Notes: generated by a model from the letters alone, not told the origin. 64,000 nucleotides of DNA from Nafulsella turpanensis ZLM-10 (GCF_000346615.1 NZ_ANNU01000013.1:80824-144823), one strand, 5' to 3'. Positions 50,695 through 61,011 are shown, counted from the stretch's first letter. Numbers and translations: made by a program.

Positions 50695-51735
50695 TCAGCT
50701 CAGGCCCCGGACTTTTGTCAGCACCTCCTTCACAGCCGTGGCTATTACCTCCGGATGATCTTCGATGGTAAAATGCCTTCCACCAGGAATGGTAATAAGG
50801 CTGGTGTTAAGGGCTTTTGCCAAACGTTCTCCTGAGGCCACTCCTAAAGGATCTTTTTTGCCCCATACTACGCGGGCGGGTATATTCCATTCTTTCTGTT
50901 CAAAGCGGTGGCTGGCGTGTTCCGAATCCTCAGAATGGAAGTGGCGAAGCTGGTGAGCAAAGGCTTTGGGTCCAAAGGAATTGTTATAAGGCTCCCAGTA
51001 CAACTGAAAAGACTCTTCCTTAATCGCTTTATTTTCATGGCCCAGATTACTCACGCCTGCATATAAGAAAGGTTTAATCATTGAAGTGGGCAGGTGCTCT
51101 ATGGCTCCGCTCATGGAGCGGGCAGCCCGTACGGCCGTGACAGGCCAGTTATCGTAGGCCACCGCATCGGATAAAACCAGGCCTGCCGCCAGTTCGGGGT
51201 GATTTACCAAGAGTTGCTGTACCACTCCTCCACCAAAATCGTGGGCCACAAATATGGCTTTGGATATCCCCAGTTCCTGCAGCCAGTTATACAGATACTC
51301 TGCCTGTTGTATGAGAGAAATATCCATTCCTAAACCTTCCAGCATCGACTCTCCGAAGCCTACCTGTTCCCAGGCGAGGCAGCGTACCCCTTTACCTGCC
51401 ACCTTAGGGATAATGTACCGCCACACCCGTGGATTTGTCGGTAGGCCATGTACCATAATAACAGGTACACTATTTTCCGATGTATCCCCATGTTCCTCCC
51501 ACCTCATTTGAATTCCGTTGACCATGGCCGTTTTGGATGTTACAGGGGCACTTTCAAAAGGAATATTTTCAGTTTCGCCGGTCGTAGCGGTAAATCCGTT
51601 CCACATTTCCAGGCCAGCCAGAGCCAGCAATGGATAGCGCCATTTGCTCTTTTTAACCGCTGTAAGCGCCAGTACCGCCGCTGTACCGCCTGAAAGTAAA
51701 TGAAAAGTGCGAGAGTTGCTAAGTGGGTTCTTCAT
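50695..51735 (-). CDS. Alpha/beta hydrolase (haloalkane dehalogenase/epoxide hydrolase-like)
   Basis: A 346-residue protein with an N-terminal hydrophobic segment (LLSGGTAAVLALTAV) that may anchor or export it. The hydrolase fold shows VIMVHGLPTNPRVWRYIIP (oxyanion loop), FVAHDFGGGVVQQLL with Asp as nucleophile in the HDFGG elbow, and a late His in GGRHFTIEDHP. An Asp nucleophile points to dehalogenase/epoxide-hydrolase relatives rather than esterases. Substrate unknown. Confidence 0.85.
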   Translation of the reverse strand: MKNPLSNSRTFHLLSGGTAAVLALTAVKKSKWRYPLLALAGLEMWNGFTATTGETENIPFESAPVTSKTAMVNGIQMRWEEHGDTSENSVPVIMVHGLPTNPRVWRYIIPKVAGKGVRCLAWEQVGFGESMLEGLGMDISLIQQAEYLYNWLQELGISKAIFVAHDFGGGVVQQLLVNHPELAAGLVLSDAVAYDNWPVTAVRAARSMSGAIEHLPTSMIKPFLYAGVSNLGHENKAIKEESFQLYWEPYNNSFGPKAFAHQLRHFHSEDSEHASHRFEQKEWNIPARVVWGKKDPLGVASGERLAKALNTSLITIPGGRHFTIEDHPEVIATAVKEVLTKVRGLS

Positions 51736-51895
51736 AGTTCGAATGTTTTTAATGGGAACAAGGAAAACTGGGAGAGGTTTTAAGGATAGGGTTATTTACC
51801 TTCTACCTTTCTTCACTCTCACTTTACGAAAAGCCCCGCTTCTTAAGGTCTTTACAGGTAAAGGGCGAAAGCTCAGCATTGCCGGCAGAAACAGA

Positions 51896-51916
51896 AAAAG
51901 GGCCGAAGCCCCTTCC
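51896..51916 (-). terminator. Intrinsic terminator with TTCG loop
   Basis: On the minus strand AAGGGGC-TTCG-GCCCTTT is followed by T, 26 bp after the stop of the gene at 51942. Confidence 0.8.
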
Positions 51917-51941
51917 TTGTTTTTATTCTCCTTTACTATTT

Positions 51942-52313
51942 TTAGAACCTGTTCGACTGGTCCGCTTTTTCGGCGGGCTGGAAGTCAGTGGCCTGCTTAA
52001 TAGTTTTGTGTGCACCCTGCGGATCCTCATAACTTCTTTCCTCTACCATAACGGAAAGACTTTTTCCTTTCAGCTGCTTTGTATCCACTTCTTTCTGATC
52101 ATCCAGCCCAACCGCCTTTAAAAAAGCCGCAAGAAAAGGTTCGCCGGGTTCGCTTAAATAAAATCGCTGATTAATAAATCCTTCTTCATTTTCTAAACGA
52201 AGATTAAAGAAAGGAATATCCTTATGTTCACTTTTTCCCTCTTCTACTTCTGTCACTTTTACCGTTTGCCTTCCTTCCGGCAAATAAGGTTTTTCATCTA
52301 TATGAAACTTCAT
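51942..52313 (-). CDS. Hypothetical protein, DUF669-like
   Basis: A 123-residue soluble protein from the ATG at 52313 (MKFHIDEKPYLPEGRQTVKV). The middle FFNLRLENEEGFINQRFYLS and LKGKSLSVMVEERSYEDPQG resemble phage-type DUF669 proteins associated with single-strand annealing and recombination, but no phage genes are near and the match is from pattern only. Function unknown. It has its own terminator. Confidence 0.55.
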   Translation of the reverse strand: MKFHIDEKPYLPEGRQTVKVTEVEEGKSEHKDIPFFNLRLENEEGFINQRFYLSEPGEPFLAAFLKAVGLDDQKEVDTKQLKGKSLSVMVEERSYEDPQGAHKTIKQATDFQPAEKADQSNRF

Positions 52314-52574
52314 GTTTTTCGTTTTTGGTTCTATTGAGAATACGGATCCGCTGACAACATGTTTAGCAATTACTACTATTTTTAGTACTAACCTTTTTTT
52401 ATCACAGGTATTTATGCCCAGGGAGGTGCATGCTTGATTAATAACCCGCTCCTCCAACAAAACCTGTTCCAGCTCAGAAACAAAAACACTCGCTGCATTT
52501 TTTGCTTACAGGCTGAACCACTGTAATAGCCTTACATGAAGTACCCCAGGCTCCTGGCATAGCACGGCATCTTC

Positions 52575-54461
52575 TTAAATTCTTATTCCAACGGTAATAT
52601 CAAGCTCCACTTCCTCCCCCATTAGCTCCTCAATTCTCTTCTTTACATTTGCTAAATCTTCTTTATTCAGGGGTCTTTCTGTAATAACTTTTACGGAAAG
52701 ACGCATAGGATTGGTTTGTCTTACCTCTACATCTTTAAGAACAATTCCATTTAGGTCCAGATCATGTATGCTTTGAACGACTCTATTCTCTTCCACTATT
52801 CTTAAGAAGCCATAAACCAAAGGAGTGCTCACTCCTATTACCAGAATTAAAGCAATCAGCAGCCCTTTTTTTGCAAGCCTGAAGGGGCTGAAGCCAAGGA
52901 AAAGGAAAGTGGTGGCAGCGGCTAAAACCATTCCTGCAAAGTTAGTAGCCAGTAACAACAGGGCTCCTGAAAAAACACTCCAGGCCAGCCAGCCCAAACC
53001 AATTCCCGAAACGGCCAGTGGGGGCACCAGGGCAACTGCTATGGCGACGCCTGCCAGGGTTTTAGCAATTTCTTTTTTCGCATGGGCGTAAGCACCTGCC
53101 ACACCAGAGCCAATGGCCACACCTAAATCTAAAAGGTTAGGCCGTACCCTTGCCATTATCTCCGCATTTTCTGCACTTAAAGGGGTTACCAGGGTGATTA
53201 ACACTGCACAAATATACCCGGCTAAAACTCCGTAGCCAATGGCTTTGAGACTTTGCCTGATCAGCTGCCGGTCCTGCCTTAGCACTCCCATGGAAACGGA
53301 AATGATAGGATTCATGAGGGGGGCCAGTATCATGGCCCCGATAATTACAGGAGAGGAATCACTAAAAAGCCCGAGCGTAGCGATAAAGGTGGAAAGAACC
53401 ATCAGCACAAGGTAGCTGGAGGTTGTCCGGGCATTTTCTCTTAAGGCACTAAACAGATCTTTAAACTCTCCGGCAGTCGCATGATGAATCAAAGGCAGGG
53501 GCCCCTTCAGCAACTCGTCTCTTTTTTCTCCTTTCGGCAGAGAGTGAATTTTAAATATTTCCTTGTTACTTCCCTGCGCTTCGGTATCGAGGTGAAATCC
53601 TGGTACTACTTTAATCACTTTTGGCTGTATCTCCAGTTCTACCTCTTTAGCGCTTACCAGCAGCCCGTCAACAGATAGCTCAATAGGGCTCGAGCTCAGG
53701 ATCTTTAGCTTATCTGTTTTTATGTGGGCGGCAAAGGGAGGAAGCTTTGAGTTTCTTCTTGATCTGAAAAAGCTTTTTAAACTAAACTCCAGAAGACCTG
53801 ATACACTTTCAGGCGCCAGGATCAGGCTATGCATCATACCATCATTCACAAAGGAATCCTCAATAATCCTTCTGGAAAGCAGGGAGCTTTTACCATGCTG
53901 CACAATAACCATTCCTAGTGCAGCGGTATTAACAATATCTCTATCCTGGCCCTCCCTTCCTTTGTATTCTATAGTATACTGCTTTAGCTCCATTCTTTTA
54001 AAAAGCATGAAGAAATTTCCTGCCTTTCCCCATAATCTTTTTGCATAGGAAGGTTCCGCGCTCCCATACATGAGACTGAGGGTATTGCCAATGACGACCG
54101 TATCAAAAACCGGAATTCCATTGGCCATCAGTACATCTACCTGCTGAGCCGTTGCAGCGTTTAATATGTTTTCAATTGATGTTTCCAGCCTGTTGGCTAC
54201 TCCAAATCCATGCATCCCGTACACCAGGCCCGGATGAGGAAGAAAACCAATCTGCAGGCATTTCTCAATGGCTACCGGAAGGAATTCCTTCAGCTGCTCA
54301 TCAGAAAGATAAGTAAGGATGAAATCTTCCTCTTCACAATTAATTTCTGAACCGGTTTTATAGGGCAGGGTAGATTTAAGGCTGGAGCCTAGAAGAGGGA
54401 CAATTCGTTCTTCGACCGTTTCAGCTTTGCCCAAGTCGAACAGTAAAGTTATTTCCTTCAT
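52575..54461 (-). CDS. DUF389 (TIGR00341) membrane protein with N-terminal lipid-kinase-like domain
   Basis: A 628-residue protein. Residues 1 to about 290 look like a decayed diacylglycerol-kinase-type domain: GMHGFGVANRLETSIENIL, and the late beta-sandwich motif SSPIELSVDGLLVSAKEVEL seen at the end of YegS-like kinases. The canonical GGDGT nucleotide motif is not visible. Residues 330-550 are the DUF389 membrane domain (FSDSSPVIIGAMILAPLMNP, GVAGAYAHAKKEIAKTLAGV), followed by a soluble tail. Function unknown. Both halves occur together in related Bacteroidota proteins to my recollection. Confidence 0.75.
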   Translation of the reverse strand: MKEITLLFDLGKAETVEERIVPLLGSSLKSTLPYKTGSEINCEEEDFILTYLSDEQLKEFLPVAIEKCLQIGFLPHPGLVYGMHGFGVANRLETSIENILNAATAQQVDVLMANGIPVFDTVVIGNTLSLMYGSAEPSYAKRLWGKAGNFFMLFKRMELKQYTIEYKGREGQDRDIVNTAALGMVIVQHGKSSLLSRRIIEDSFVNDGMMHSLILAPESVSGLLEFSLKSFFRSRRNSKLPPFAAHIKTDKLKILSSSPIELSVDGLLVSAKEVELEIQPKVIKVVPGFHLDTEAQGSNKEIFKIHSLPKGEKRDELLKGPLPLIHHATAGEFKDLFSALRENARTTSSYLVLMVLSTFIATLGLFSDSSPVIIGAMILAPLMNPIISVSMGVLRQDRQLIRQSLKAIGYGVLAGYICAVLITLVTPLSAENAEIMARVRPNLLDLGVAIGSGVAGAYAHAKKEIAKTLAGVAIAVALVPPLAVSGIGLGWLAWSVFSGALLLLATNFAGMVLAAATTFLFLGFSPFRLAKKGLLIALILVIGVSTPLVYGFLRIVEENRVVQSIHDLDLNGIVLKDVEVRQTNPMRLSVKVITERPLNKEDLANVKKRIEELMGEEVELDITVGIRI

Positions 54462-54797
54462 AAATAAGTAAAGGTGAAAGTTCGCTCATACCACCACACC
54501 GGCTATTGGCCTTACCCAACCTGCCGAAGGTCTCCTTCAGGGGAATAACAAGCAGACGGAGACACCAGCACCCTGCGCCAGAAAATTTGTAACTCTTGAG
54601 CAGCCCGGATAATGGTACAACCAATAATAAACCCAGCCATGCACACTTCCTGAAATATGGCTAATATGCTGAGATTTTAGTTAAAAAAAAGGTAAAGGAA
54701 ATTCCTTTACCTGTAACCGGTTAAATGACCATAAAAAAAGCGGAATTCTTTACACACAGCACCTCCTTCTTTTCTTACCACCAAACTCCTCTTCCAA
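54462..54797. other. Intergenic stretch with one terminator
   Basis: There is no gene in these 336 bases. At 54689-54711 the palindrome AGGTAAAGGAA / TTCCTTTACCT with a T run on the minus strand is a good intrinsic terminator for the YihY gene at 54798-55757. Confidence 0.7.
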
Positions 54798-55757
54798 TTA
54801 CCGTTTACCACCCGCTACATGATCTGCATGATAAGCCTCACGCTGTCCCATTGGCTTCTGTGGTCCTGTGGTAGTATCTTTTGCTGTCTGGTGCTCCAGC
54901 TCAGCATTAATTTCGGCACCAAGTAAAATAACGTAGGCGGTGAGGTTAAACCACAGCAATAGGATAACGACAGCCGCAAGTGAACCATAGGTTTCGCTGT
55001 AGCTTCCGAAGTTATTTACATAGAAGGAGAACAGCCAGGAACCCACCATCCAAAGTACTGCCGCTATGCCGGAACCCCAGCTTACCCAACGGAATTTTGG
55101 GTTGTCGCGGTCAGGAGCATATTTATACACCAGAGCCAGCGAGAACATTACAATCAGCGCCAAAACGGGCCATCTTAGCCAGCTAATCACGGTCTGCAGA
55201 GTATCTCCCAGCCCCATATTACCGGCCAGGGCCGGGAAACCTACCACAAAAGCCATACAGATGATTCCGACAATCATCCCGCCAATGGTAAATAGCAGCG
55301 TTAGGGAATTTTCTTTAATAAAGCCGCGCTCCCGTTTTTCATCATAGGCAATATTGACCCCTTCGAACAAGGATTTGGTGCCTTTATTAGCACTCCATAA
55401 ACTTATGAGGATGCTCAGTGCCACACTCCAGCCAAGCGCCTGGCCCGATTTAGTAACAATATTATGCAGCGTTTCCTTTAGCATTTCGTGAGCACTGTCG
55501 GGCAAAACAGAAGTTAGCTGCGACATTTGCTGCTCCAGCTGGGCAGGGTCTGTAATAAGTCCGTAAACCGATACAATGGCGGCCAGGGCCGGAATTAGTG
55601 CCAGAAAAAAATAAAAAGCCACTCCGGCAGATACAATATCAATATTATCTTTGTCGAGCTGCTCCTTTACTCTTTTAAATACCGCTTTCCATCCTTTTTT
55701 AGGTATTTCTTTTGGGCTTTCCGCCTCTCGTCCTCTTATGCTCTGTCTATCTTCCAT
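54798..55757 (-). CDS. YihY/BrkB family membrane protein
   Basis: A 319-residue protein with a charged N-terminus and six helices. The family motif is seen in DIVSAGVAFYFFLALIPALA near residue 39, with GWSVALSILISLWSANKGTK and SYGSLAAVVILLLWFNLTAY further on. YihY/BrkB proteins are inner-membrane proteins of uncertain function, once annotated as RNase BN. It neighbours a PRC-barrel gene, a common stress-related pairing. Confidence 0.92.
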   Translation of the reverse strand: MEDRQSIRGREAESPKEIPKKGWKAVFKRVKEQLDKDNIDIVSAGVAFYFFLALIPALAAIVSVYGLITDPAQLEQQMSQLTSVLPDSAHEMLKETLHNIVTKSGQALGWSVALSILISLWSANKGTKSLFEGVNIAYDEKRERGFIKENSLTLLFTIGGMIVGIICMAFVVGFPALAGNMGLGDTLQTVISWLRWPVLALIVMFSLALVYKYAPDRDNPKFRWVSWGSGIAAVLWMVGSWLFSFYVNNFGSYSETYGSLAAVVILLLWFNLTAYVILLGAEINAELEHQTAKDTTTGPQKPMGQREAYHADHVAGGKR

Positions 55758-55976
55758 TTTTTTCTTTTCTATATTTCTATTCCAACCGAATGAGAAATGA
55801 AATTGTTGGCGCTACATCTGAAAAGACACCACTTAAACTCCGGTAATAGAGGTCGGTAAAAGAAAACTTCCTGGCCATTGTGGTCCGCTGCCTTTGCAAA
55901 AAAGAGATGCTTCTAAAGCATTGGATTTTCCATTATTATATAAGACAATTTTGCAGGCTTTTCTCTAAGTTAAACA

Positions 55977-56015
55977 CAAAAGAGGCCGCCCTTTTCTGAG
56001 CAGCCTCTTTTGCTT
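55977..56015 (-). terminator. Intrinsic terminator after the PRC-barrel gene
   Basis: On the minus strand AAAAGAGGCTGC pairs with GCGGCCTCTTTT (plus 55978-56012), 30 bp after the stop codon at 56045. Confidence 0.8.
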
Positions 56016-56044
56016 TTTATTTCCTCCTGAGAGGCTATCTTCTA

Positions 56045-56569
56045 TTACAGATTTCTGTTTCTACCTTCATAGAACTGGTTTTCGTCATAAAACCGGTTAT
56101 TATAAAATTCATCTGTAGTGGCATCTCTTCTTACGGTTTCACCACTTCCAATAGTGTTAAGTCTTTCCATTACACCATGTTCATAATCGCGGGTAATGAC
56201 GTCTCCCTTATAAACCGGGAAGGAAGCGATCGTCTCGCTGTCAATTTCGTTAATAACAACTTTGTCATCATTTTCGTCCACTCGTGCAAGACCAATCGGA
56301 ATTAATACATGGTCATTCTCATTTACCCGGTCTCTGCCTGGTGCAATGTCAAGATAACGTACCTTCTCCCTGTCACGATCTACAATCAGTTCTTCGATAG
56401 TACCCAGCTTAAGGCCGTTTCTGTCAACAACTTTCCAGCCTCTCACATCCGGGTCATCACTGGCTACTTTATAATCGTCCAGCTCGCTTAAGCGAAACAG
56501 GTGTCGGTCGTTATTTGTATATCTAGTATCTCTTACTTCGTCTGTTCTTCTATCTCTTCTATCTTCCAT
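56045..56569 (-). CDS. PRC-barrel domain protein
   Basis: A 174-residue soluble, very hydrophilic protein. Residues 35-110 form a PRC barrel: DVRGWKVVDRNGLKLGTIEE and KVRYLDIAPGRD, with VLIPIGLARVDENDDKVVI. The tail is rich in Asn, Arg and Tyr. PRC-barrel proteins of this size in Bacteroidota often appear with stress or osmotic genes. Its function is unproven. The gene has its own terminator. Confidence 0.85.
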   Translation of the reverse strand: MEDRRDRRTDEVRDTRYTNNDRHLFRLSELDDYKVASDDPDVRGWKVVDRNGLKLGTIEELIVDRDREKVRYLDIAPGRDRVNENDHVLIPIGLARVDENDDKVVINEIDSETIASFPVYKGDVITRDYEHGVMERLNTIGSGETVRRDATTDEFYNNRFYDENQFYEGRNRNL

Positions 56570-56883
56570 ATCAATCTCCTTTCATTTAAATTAAAAAATA
56601 AACATCCGGCATAGTCAAAAAAAACGTGCTATACCTGCATTCTTTCTACTAACTATACGAACATAAAGGCCTAAGGTTTAGGAGTTTACAATCATAATCC
56701 TATTTTAAATCTTCCCTACCCCTACCTCAGCATTTACCATTCGCACTTGCCGAAAGACCTTAAAAGTCAATCCACAACCAGACCATTGTTTTTACCGTAC
56801 CTCCAAAAGCGGACAACAGAAGGCAGGGGAAATATTACCTTTCATTCACTTCTTTTCGGGCTTCATTTTATACCTTTTTGTTT
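56570..56883. other. Intergenic between divergent genes
   Basis: About 314 bases separate the divergent PRC-barrel and nuclease genes. There is no regulon palindrome, no repeat of the families found elsewhere and no ORF that can be supported. Confidence 0.5.
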
Positions 56884-58311
56884 ATGGATCTTTCATTTTA
56901 CGGAGCTGCCAAATCAGTAACGGGTAGCAAGCACCTGCTAACCCTGAATAACCAGGAACGGATACTGCTCGATTGCGGCATGTTCCAGGGAAGTGGAGAC
57001 AAAGTACATGAGCTGAATGAAGATTTTGGGTTTGAACCGGAAAGCATCAACTATCTCCTGCTCTCCCATGCCCACATTGACCATTCCGGGCTTATTCCCC
57101 GCCTTGTAAAAATGGGCTTCAAAGGAAAAATATTCTGTACACCGCCTACCCTGGAGCTGTGCCGTTTAATTTTAATGGATAGCGCCGGCATTCAGCAGGC
57201 AGAAAGAGGCCACGAAGATGTAGGAGTCTATGGCACCGCACTATACACTAAAAAAGATGTGGAAGCCTGTCTGCAGCAGTTCGAAACGGTTCCTTATAAC
57301 CAACCCTACAGACTTAATAAGGAAGTGGAGTTCCTCTTTACCGATGTCGGGCATATACTGGGCAGTGCCGCTGTTCACCTAACCATTACCGAAAATGAGG
57401 AAAAAAGCCTGCGACTGAGCTTTACCGGCGATATTGGCCGGCACGAAAACCGTATTCTGCGGGCTCCACAGCCGTTTCCACAGGCCGACATCCTTATCTG
57501 TGAGTCAACTTACGGCAATTCCTTCCATGCCAGCATCGAAAATACAGAAGAACGCCTGCTCGATATTGTGCTGGATACCTGCATGAAGAAAAAAGGGCGC
57601 CTGCTTATTCCTGCCTTTAGTATTGGCCGAACACAGGAACTGGTATATTCACTCAACGTTTTAGCAGAAGAAGGAAAGATTCCCAAACATATACGGGTGT
57701 ATGTCGACAGCCCCCTTTCTGTTTATGCCACCGACATTATGCGGGAGCATGAAGAGTGCTTTAATAAACAGATGCAGGAGTATTTAAAGTTTGATGATGA
57801 TCCCTTTGGCTTCCCGCAACTGCATTTTATTACCGAAACAGACGATTCAAAACTTCTCGTAGCCTCCGACGACCCCTGTGTTATTATCTCTGCTTCGGGC
57901 ATGATGCAGGGCGGGCGTATTCAGCACCACCTGTTTAACAACCTGAGCCATGAAAAAAACACGCTGCTCATTACCGGTTATTGCGAACCCTCCACCCTGG
58001 GTGGGCGACTCTTGGCCGGAGCCAAAAGTGTAAACATTTTTGGAGAGAAAGTGGAAGTAAAAGCAGAGATTCTTCGGATGAACGAATATAGCGCCCATGC
58101 CGATTACGAGGATATTGTCCGCTTCCTGCACTGCCAGGATAAAGACCAGATCCAAAAGATATTCCTGGTCCATGGAGAGGAAGAATCGATGAAAAAGCTA
58201 AAACGTGATATGGAAGAACTGGGGTATAAGAATATTCAAATCCCAGATTTCCGGCTGTCATATGAGCTTCGACACATAAAAAAGCAGCAGCCAGAAAAGA
58301 AGGCGAACTAA
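56884..58311 (+). CDS. Metallo-beta-lactamase/beta-CASP RNA-processing nuclease
   Basis: A 475-residue protein from the ATG at 56884 (MDLSFYGAAKSVTGSKHLL). The metal motif LLLSHAHIDHSGLIP, GHILGSAAVHL and FTGDIGRHENRI define the MBL part. SFSIGRTQELVY, SASGMMQGGRIQHHL and NEYSAHADYEDIVRFL are the beta-CASP and RMMBL motifs of YSH1/CPSF-like nucleases. It is probably an RNase or a related hydrolase of unknown target. A TTG 6 nt earlier is possible but less likely. Confidence 0.9.
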   Translation: MDLSFYGAAKSVTGSKHLLTLNNQERILLDCGMFQGSGDKVHELNEDFGFEPESINYLLLSHAHIDHSGLIPRLVKMGFKGKIFCTPPTLELCRLILMDSAGIQQAERGHEDVGVYGTALYTKKDVEACLQQFETVPYNQPYRLNKEVEFLFTDVGHILGSAAVHLTITENEEKSLRLSFTGDIGRHENRILRAPQPFPQADILICESTYGNSFHASIENTEERLLDIVLDTCMKKKGRLLIPAFSIGRTQELVYSLNVLAEEGKIPKHIRVYVDSPLSVYATDIMREHEECFNKQMQEYLKFDDDPFGFPQLHFITETDDSKLLVASDDPCVIISASGMMQGGRIQHHLFNNLSHEKNTLLITGYCEPSTLGGRLLAGAKSVNIFGEKVEVKAEILRMNEYSAHADYEDIVRFLHCQDKDQIQKIFLVHGEEESMKKLKRDMEELGYKNIQIPDFRLSYELRHIKKQQPEKKAN

Positions 58312-58492
58312 GCCTCAATATCCGCTATTGAATATAAGAGCGCTAATCAGCCTGGCTCCGCTCCCTTACTATTCTTGTTCTTTTACTACACCATACACCT
58401 ACGACCATTGACTCGTGGAAAAAAGGGTTTTGGAAATGCTTTTTTCAATTTTACTGTTTACTTTATAGCCACTAAACAGCAGTAAAGGCCCT

Positions 58493-60991
58493 ATGCGCAT
58501 TTCTCCTATTACTCCAGATACCCCTTCGCATGCTCTGGAAAAGCTTTCCGGAATTGTAAAGCGGGTTACCTTCCACAGCCCCGAATCAGGCTGGTCGGTG
58601 CTAAAGGTAACGCCCTTTGGGCGGGAACAGGAAGAGATTGCCGTAACAGTGCACCAGTCGAAAGTATTTGCAGGCGCCACCATCGATTTTTTTGGAGAAT
58701 GGACCAACCATCCAAAGTTCGGCAGGCAGTTCAAAGCCGTACGGGTAGAAGAGCGTAAGCCTGCCACCGCCAATGCGCTGGAAAAATACCTTGGCTCCGG
58801 TCTCATTAAGGGAGTCGGCCCTGTAACGGCAAAACGCATCGTTAAATACTTTGGCAAAGATACCCTCGAAATATTCGAGCATGATATCGACCGCCTTACC
58901 GAAGTACCCGGCATTGCCCATCAGAAACTCCAGTCTATCAGCCAGGCCTGGAAAGAGCACCAGGAGATTCGCAATGTCATGATGTTTCTGCAGTCGCACG
59001 GCATCAGCACTCTTTTTGCGGTAAAAATCTATAAAACTTACGGGCAGCAAGCTGTTGGTCTGGTATCGGAAAATCCATACCGCCTCTCGCAGGATATTTA
59101 CGGCATTGGCTTCTTTAGTGCCGACAAAGTGGCCCTGAGTCTTGGCCTTGCTCCCGACTCTTCGGCCAGAATTAGAGCTGCCATTGCTCATGTACTGCAG
59201 AATGCCCGTGAAGAAGGCCATTGCTACCTCACAAAAGAACAAATACTCGAACAGGTACAGGAGCTGATAGAGCTGAACAAAGCAGACAGGATTGCTGCAG
59301 AATTACTGGAAATGGAAAAGGCCGATGAGTTGAAAACCCGTCTGCTGCTCGATGCACAGGAGCAGGTCCAAAACTGCTACTACGCCCACTCCCTTTACCA
59401 CGACGAGAACTATATAGCCGCCAAAGCAAAGAAAATGGCTGGCGGAAAGCTAAAAGTGGAGGAATCAAGGCTCCAGCAGTGGATAAACCGCTATTGCAAA
59501 GAGAAAGGCATTCAGCTGAGCGATGAACAGGAAGCAGGCATCCTGCAGCTGGTATCGCGCCGGCTCGGTATATTAACCGGAGGTCCCGGCTGTGGCAAAA
59601 CCACCACTACCCGCGTGTTGGTAGCCCTCCTGCAGGCAATGGGTAAGGATGTTTTACTGGCCGCTCCAACAGGCAGGGCGGCCCAGCGTATGAGTGAAGT
59701 TATTGGACTGGAAGCCAAAACGATTCACCGCCTGCTGGAATGGGACCCTGCCGCAGGGGGCTTTAAGCGCAAGGAAGAAAGTCCCCTGGAATGCAGCTTC
59801 CTGATTATCGACGAATCATCTATGCTCGATGTGCACCTTGCCGCTGCTGTTTTACGGGCCATACCAGCCCATGCGCAGCTCCTGCTGATTGGCGATGCCG
59901 ACCAGCTCCCTTCCGTAGGGGCCGGCAATGTTTTTAAAGACCTGATGGCATCGGGCAAGGTAAGCTGTGCCCGCCTGACCAAAGTATTCCGGCAGGCGAA
60001 GGAATCGAAAATTATCACCTATGCCCATGCTATTAATAAAGGGCAGGTGCCGAAGATAGATTCCCCTTTCCACAACCCGCAGCTTTGGCAAGAGAAGGAA
60101 GACTGCCTTTTTATTGACTCCGAAGAAGCTACACAGGAGCAGCTCCGCTTTATCTCTAAGGTGAAGCGAAATTACCTGAGAGAGCAGGAAGAGAAGCTTT
60201 CCATGGCCGCCGAAGCAGAAGAGCTGTACACGAAAAGTCAGGAGCTCAGCATCCCGCAGAAGTTTGGCCATGTTGATCTCGACCGACTGATACAGGCCGA
60301 TACCCATACCGATGAACTGCAGGAAGTATTGAAGCGTGTACACCCATGGTCGTCCCTGCACTGGGGATATTCGGCCGTCGATATGGTGGAGAAGCTGTAT
60401 AAAGACATTATTCCAAAATATTACGGAAAAGACACAGAAATTCAGATACTCAGCCCCATGAGCAAGGGCAGCCTCGGAACTCACCACCTTAATGAGGTAA
60501 TTCAGGAAGCGGTGAATCCAGCCAGGCCCGGAAAGGTGCAGCTCACCCTTGGCGGCCGTACTTTCCGCGAGGGCGATCGCATTATTCAACAGCGAAACAA
60601 TTACGACCTGAACGTTTTTAATGGCGATATCGGCCGCATTATCAGCATCGATAATGAAAACGTTTCCTGCCTGGTAAGCTTTACTTCCGGCAAAGAAACC
60701 AAAGAAGTGGCTTATGAGCGGGAGCACCTTACGGAGATTGATTTAGCTTATGCCATTACCATTCACAAATCGCAGGGCAGCGAATTCGAAGCCATTATCC
60801 TCCCACTGGTCAATCAGCACTTCACCATGCTGTTCCGGAACCTGATATATACCGGACTTACCCGTGCCAGAAAATTAGCCGTTTTCGTAGGCAGCCGGGC
60901 CGCTCTTAAAACCTCCGTTCAAAAACAAAACACAGCCCTGCGGCAAACTGCCCTGCAGTGGCTCATGCAAAATGCAGAGGCGCTGGAGTAG
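58493..60991 (+). CDS. recD2: RecD2-type ATP-dependent DNA helicase
   Basis: An 832-residue SF1B helicase. The N-terminus is an OB-like domain plus helix-hairpin-helix (GSGLIKGVGPVTAKRIVKYF). Walker A is LTGGPGCGKTTTTRVLVALL, Walker B-like FLIIDESSMLD, GDADQLPSVGAGNV motif III and the C-terminal DLAYAITIHKSQGSEFEAII (UvrD_C_2). An insert of about 90 residues with charged helices (EEATQEQLRFISKVK...) sits before the 2B domain. It belongs to the RecBC-independent RecD2 group involved in DNA repair and fork processing. Confidence 0.94.
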   Translation: MRISPITPDTPSHALEKLSGIVKRVTFHSPESGWSVLKVTPFGREQEEIAVTVHQSKVFAGATIDFFGEWTNHPKFGRQFKAVRVEERKPATANALEKYLGSGLIKGVGPVTAKRIVKYFGKDTLEIFEHDIDRLTEVPGIAHQKLQSISQAWKEHQEIRNVMMFLQSHGISTLFAVKIYKTYGQQAVGLVSENPYRLSQDIYGIGFFSADKVALSLGLAPDSSARIRAAIAHVLQNAREEGHCYLTKEQILEQVQELIELNKADRIAAELLEMEKADELKTRLLLDAQEQVQNCYYAHSLYHDENYIAAKAKKMAGGKLKVEESRLQQWINRYCKEKGIQLSDEQEAGILQLVSRRLGILTGGPGCGKTTTTRVLVALLQAMGKDVLLAAPTGRAAQRMSEVIGLEAKTIHRLLEWDPAAGGFKRKEESPLECSFLIIDESSMLDVHLAAAVLRAIPAHAQLLLIGDADQLPSVGAGNVFKDLMASGKVSCARLTKVFRQAKESKIITYAHAINKGQVPKIDSPFHNPQLWQEKEDCLFIDSEEATQEQLRFISKVKRNYLREQEEKLSMAAEAEELYTKSQELSIPQKFGHVDLDRLIQADTHTDELQEVLKRVHPWSSLHWGYSAVDMVEKLYKDIIPKYYGKDTEIQILSPMSKGSLGTHHLNEVIQEAVNPARPGKVQLTLGGRTFREGDRIIQQRNNYDLNVFNGDIGRIISIDNENVSCLVSFTSGKETKEVAYEREHLTEIDLAYAITIHKSQGSEFEAIILPLVNQHFTMLFRNLIYTGLTRARKLAVFVGSRAALKTSVQKQNTALRQTALQWLMQNAEALE

Positions 60992-61011
60992 AGCTGCCTC
61001 ACCATAATTAA

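Noticed and set aside
59852..60727. Minus-strand frame (291 codons) inside recD2
   Set aside because: It is antisense to well-conserved helicase motifs and shows no domain of its own.
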